DNA from: Oscillospiraceae bacterium
GTDB taxonomy: Bacteria; Bacillota; Clostridia; Oscillospirales; Oscillospiraceae
Length of the DNA: 8,314 nucleotides
Direction: 5' to 3'
Assembly (NCBI GenBank): GCA_031264545.1
Contig: JAISDV010000005.1
Coordinates: 1 to 8,314 of the forward strand
Part shown: piece by piece, positions 6,506 to 8,314 of the stretch
How the letters are laid out: every line of letters begins with the position of its first letter
How positions within the stretch are numbered: position 1 is the first letter of the stretch
The notes under the pieces: generated by a model
The model's database searches: none
What the model was told of the DNA's origin: nothing
Seen by the model: only the letters and a program-made list of their open reading frames with translations
Position numbers and translations under genes: made by a program

Positions 6506-6991
6506 ATGGAAAACAGCGCAGCTTTCAGATTTGCAGAACGGAAGGATGCCGGGCTGATCCTGGATTTTGTCCGGGCGCTCGCGGCCTATGAAAAAATGTC
6601 GGACCAGGTCACCGCAACCGAGGCCCTGCTCGGCGAATGGATTTTCGATAAGCGGAAGGCGGAGGTCCTTTTTCTCACGGTCGATGGCAGAGAGCTTGGT
6701 TTTGCCCTGTTTTTCTACAATTTCTCGACCTTTCTGGGAAAGGCCGGCCTGTATCTGGAGGATCTCTTCATCCTGCCCGAATATCGGGGGCGCGGTTACG
6801 GGAAAAGGCTTCTGAGCCGGCTTGCCCGCATCGCCCTCGAAAGGGGCTGCGGAAGGCTCGAATGGGCCTGTCTGGATTGGAACAAACCCAGTATCGGTTT
6901 TTATCTCTCGCTTAAGGCCAAGCCGATGGATGATTGGACGGGCTACCGGCTTACCGGCAAGGACCTGGAAAATCTGGCGCAAGGCTGCTGA
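6506..6991 (+). CDS. GNAT-family N-acetyltransferase (SSAT2/thialysine acetyltransferase-like)
   Basis: This encodes a 161-residue acetyl-CoA-dependent acetyltransferase. The acetyl-CoA loop is PEYRGRGYGKRLL (91-103), with the R-G-R-G-Y-G pattern at 94-99. Before it comes a beta-strand block typical of the diamine/thialysine acetyltransferase group (FFYNFSTFLGKAG 69-81, LYLEDLFILP 82-91). After it, EWACLDWNKPSIGFY (119-133) ends in Tyr133, the usual general acid. The likely substrate is a small amine, polyamine or lysine analogue, or a protein N-terminus; this cannot be settled here. The ATG at 6506 was chosen because GGAGG (6494-6498) stands 7 bases upstream and family homology begins right after it. 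An in-frame ATG at 6401 would add 35 unrelated residues and lies inside the promoter element. It is 175 bases from the acyl-CoA dehydrogenase gene and is probably a separate unit. Confidence 0.93.
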   Translation: MENSAAFRFAERKDAGLILDFVRALAAYEKMSDQVTATEALLGEWIFDKRKAEVLFLTVDGRELGFALFFYNFSTFLGKAGLYLEDLFILPEYRGRGYGKRLLSRLARIALERGCGRLEWACLDWNKPSIGFYLSLKAKPMDDWTGYRLTGKDLENLAQGC

Positions 6992-7206
6992 GCCCGTCTA
7001 ACAAAGCCGGAAGGCCGAAGCGCGCCGACAGTGCGGGCCGAAGCCTTCAAGCGTCTCGCCGGGCGCCGTAAGCAGGCGCCGGCCGCTATGCCGCGGGGGG
7101 CCACGGTATGCGCTGCCGGCGCAGTCATCCGCTATAAGCTTCTCCGTCTCCGACCGGCTTTTCAGTATTGTTTTTATGAAGAAAGACCGAGTCCCGGAAA
7201 AATTAC
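6992..7206 (+). other. GC-rich, hairpin-rich 3' untranslated stretch or possible small structured RNA
   Basis: No convincing gene lies between the GNAT stop and the terminator. The stretch holds several consecutive local inverted repeats. GAAGGC/GCCTTC (7010-7015 with 7043-7048) encloses CGCGC-cgaca-GTGCG. GGCGCC-gtaagca-GGCGCC lies at 7062-7080, and TGCGC-tgccg-GCGCA at 7109-7123. A 9-base direct repeat GGCCGAAGC occurs at 7013-7021 and 7036-7044. I recognise no known riboswitch or RNA family. High GC content makes some hairpins expected by chance, so function is speculative. Confidence 0.3.
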
Positions 7207-7242
7207 AGCCCCGCCGCAGCTTGATACTGCGGCGGGGCTTTT
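7207..7242. terminator. Strong intrinsic terminator, probably bidirectional
   Basis: A perfect 13-base-pair stem (AGCCCCGCCGCAG at 7207-7219 with CTGCGGCGGGGCT at 7227-7239) encloses a 7-base loop. On the plus strand it runs into TTTT (7239-7242). On the minus strand it is followed within a few bases by ATTTTT (from 7200-7205). It sits between the convergent GNAT and PNPOx-like genes and probably ends both transcripts. Confidence 0.88.
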
Positions 7243-7262
7243 GCGTATGACAATTCCCGGAT

Positions 7263-7658
7263 TCAGAAGCGAATCACCTCCGGCGCTTCGGTGAACGAGC
7301 ATATCGTCGCTTTGGCGTCCCTGAGATAGAAAACCTGCGTATTACCGTCGTCCGGCGAATACATCTTTTTCAGAACGGGGTTGGTCTCCAGCATGTGGAT
7401 TTTGGCCTCGCGCCTGTCGTCCTCCACGGCCGCGGCCTCCAGTCTGATCCATTTGTCGCTGCCCGCCATTCCGCTGATTTCAAGTCTGGGGTTCGCGCCA
7501 AGCTGTTTCGACACGTTCTTGATCTTCCCCGTCTGAATATAGAGCTTGTCCTCAAAGACGTCCACCACGCCGAACGGACGGACCCTTGGCTGGTCGCCCT
7601 CCACGGTAGCGATATAGAAAACCCCGCATTCCTTCAGAAAATCATATACTTTCCGCAT
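7263..7658 (-). CDS. Pyridoxamine 5'-phosphate oxidase-like FMN-binding protein
   Basis: This encodes a 131-residue split-barrel flavoprotein of the small PNPOx-like group. Such proteins bind FMN, F420 or heme and often act as flavin reductases or nitro-reducing/resistance-type enzymes; most are not true vitamin B6 oxidases. The opening (residues 1-17, MRKVYDFLKE then FYIATV), QPRVRPFG (23-30, typical of the FMN phosphate-contact strand) and LYIQTGKIKNVSKQL (39-53) follow the family pattern. WIRLEAAAV (70-78) and PVLKKMYSPDDG (94-105) are further family-like blocks. The ATG at 7658 has GGAGG (7666-7670) 7 bases upstream; an in-frame start at 7682 does not. The stop is TGA, 21 bases from the terminator stem. 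It is probably transcribed alone. The substrate is unknown. Confidence 0.9.
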   Translation of the reverse strand: MRKVYDFLKECGVFYIATVEGDQPRVRPFGVVDVFEDKLYIQTGKIKNVSKQLGANPRLEISGMAGSDKWIRLEAAAVEDDRREAKIHMLETNPVLKKMYSPDDGNTQVFYLRDAKATICSFTEAPEVIRF

Positions 7659-7690
7659 AGCTCTGCCTCCTGTCGATTTCATATGCTTAT

Positions 7691-7718
7691 ATTATATACA
7701 CAGCATAGAAAAATGCAA
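7691..7718 (-). promoter_or_regulatory. Promoter of the PNPOx-like gene
   Basis: On the minus strand TTGCAT (7718-7713), a 16-base spacer and a perfect TATAAT (7696-7691) precede the gene. The expected start is near 7684, leaving a leader of about 25 bases that carries GGAGG. The surrounding AT-rich island (7680-7712) contrasts with the GC-rich flanks. Confidence 0.5.
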
Positions 7719-7740
7719 GCGCCGAATATGCGGGCGGGCA

Positions 7741-7770
7741 TTGACGGCTATATCCTTTTTTTGGTACGAT
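7741..7770 (+). promoter_or_regulatory. Promoter-like element driving the broken signal-peptide frame
   Basis: TTGACG (7741-7746) is followed after 18 bases by TACGAT (7765-7770), which is preceded by TG one base away (TGGTACGAT, an extended -10). Transcription would start near 7777 and read GGAGGG (7798-7803) and the ATG at 7811. Confidence 0.45.
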
Positions 7771-7810
7771 ATACAATAGACGGCGTTCCGGTTGAACGGA
7801 GGGATTCCTC

Positions 7811-7908
7811 ATGTTGAAAAAAACAAGGGAATAGCAGGCATCTTGGCTGTCGTAATATCTTTGAATTCCGTCATTTTGGCGCAGGGTAAAGCCCCGCCCG
7901 TTGCATAG
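7811..7908 (+). pseudogene. Remnant of a secreted-protein gene: signal peptide broken at a 7-A run
   Basis: An ATG at 7811 has GGAGGG (7798-7803) 7 bases upstream and a promoter-like element further up, yet its frame stops after 7 codons (MLKKTRE, TAG at 7832). If the A run at 7817-7823 had one more A, the reading would continue as MLKKNKGIAGILAVV, then ISLNSVILAQG and KAPPVA before a TAG at 7906. That is a textbook Sec signal peptide: a KKNK basic end, a hydrophobic core and an A-Q-G cleavage-like end. No mature domain follows. The best reading is a decayed or truncated gene for an exported protein. A sequencing error in the homopolymer would restore only about 32 codons, so truncation would remain. 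Chance is possible because the segment is short. The rest of 7683-7982 holds nothing else I can name as a gene. Confidence 0.35.
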
Positions 7909-7982
7909 GCGGCGCGTCCTGTCCTTGCGCGCCTGCGTGTGTTGCTTTTGCAAAATCCTTTTTGTTTCAGGCAGGGCATGGT

Positions 7983-8314
7983 ATGTGGAATAACGCTGAT
8001 ACAATTGTTGCGTTTTTACATCAGCGCGATATTGCGTATGTGGAATTAACAGCCCAAGAGGCAGAAGCCTATAAGCATGAATGGCTTAATAGGTTTGTCC
8101 CAAAGGATAAACATCAAGAAGCCATAGACAGCTACTGCTTTGATAAAGACGGTTGCTGCGGTTATTTATGGCATATATTCAGCTACGGGATAATAAGCTG
8201 CCTCGCCAATGACGAAGCAAAGAAATTTTTTGACGAGATGAATAAACAAGAAAGCGTGCTATTGGTCAATATTGATGATGCGGCGTACGGAATAAAAGAC
8301 ACATCAAAACTCTT
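7983..8314 (+). CDS. DUF4275-like protein, N-terminal part (3' end outside window)
   Basis: An open frame runs from the ATG at 7983 off the window edge, giving 110 residues. Codon use is coherent and GC content is noticeably lower than in the genes before it. The pattern EWLNRFVP (33-40), YLWHIFSYGIISCL (61-74), EAKKFF (78-83) and a late 'NIDDAAYGI' (96-104) resembles, from memory, the DUF4275 family of small cytosolic Firmicutes proteins with a conserved LWHxFSY core. Their function is unknown. No signal peptide or membrane segment is seen. AGGG (7973-7976) lies 6 bases before the ATG, a modest ribosome-binding site. The frame is open back to 7890, and TTG at 7962 is a less likely start. No clear promoter was found just upstream; it might use the one at 7741-7770. 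Confidence 0.62.
   Translation, partial: MWNNADTIVAFLHQRDIAYVELTAQEAEAYKHEWLNRFVPKDKHQEAIDSYCFDKDGCCGYLWHIFSYGIISCLANDEAKKFFDEMNKQESVLLVNIDDAAYGIKDTSKL

Noticed and set aside
7031..7294. Plus-strand open frame of 87 codons after the GNAT gene
   Set aside because: It has no ribosome-binding site, runs straight through the strong terminator and into the antisense of the PNPOx-like gene, and its composition looks like translated GC-rich spacer.
7687..8004. Minus-strand open frame of 105 codons
   Set aside because: It has no ribosome-binding site, spans a promoter-rich spacer, overlaps the better-supported DUF4275-like start, and shows no coherent domain beyond a short basic stretch.

Overview
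The window looks like a chromosomal segment from an anaerobic Firmicute of the Clostridia type. The evidence is strong GGAGG ribosome-binding sites 6-7 bases before most starts, sigma-A-like promoters, a clostridial-type propionate/acetate CoA-transferase and a PRK06851-like ATPase. GC content is fairly high over most of the window and visibly lower in the last 330 bases. No tRNA, rRNA, CRISPR array or intact mobile element was seen.

Layout. (1) Bases 2-595 hold the 3' end of a tandem P-loop ATPase-like gene that starts outside the window. (2) Bases 642-2861 hold a divergent pair: a TetR-family repressor gene (minus) and a type-B carboxylesterase gene (plus). Their promoters overlap at the -10 boxes and contain two inverted repeats. 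(3) Bases 2886-5151 hold a second divergent pair: another TetR-family gene (minus) and a propionate/acetate-type CoA-transferase gene (plus). An acyl-CoA dehydrogenase gene (5191-6330) follows 39 bases downstream, probably in the same operon. (4) Bases 6506-6991 encode a GNAT acetyltransferase with its own extended -10 promoter. (5) A GC-rich, hairpin-rich stretch ends in a strong, probably bidirectional terminator, which separates the GNAT gene from a convergent FMN-binding PNPOx-like gene (7263-7658, minus). (6) Bases 7683-7982 hold no intact gene. They do contain a promoter, an ideal ribosome-binding site and a signal-peptide-like reading frame broken at a 7-A run. (7) A lower-GC gene resembling DUF4275 runs off the end.

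How the genes may work together (inference). The esterase could release a carboxylic acid from an ester, the CoA-transferase could activate that acid to its CoA thioester, and the acyl-CoA dehydrogenase could oxidise it (or run in reverse as an enoyl-CoA reductase). Each half of the module has its own divergent TetR-family repressor, as is common for ligand-induced catabolic genes. No electron-transfer flavoprotein, hydratase, thiolase or transporter gene is in the window, so any pathway would have to be completed elsewhere. I did not find a clearly new multi-gene system. The most unusual items are the signal-peptide gene broken at a homopolymer, the apparently degenerate Walker A site, the shared GATT...AATC palindromes at both TetR loci, and the structured stretch before the terminator.
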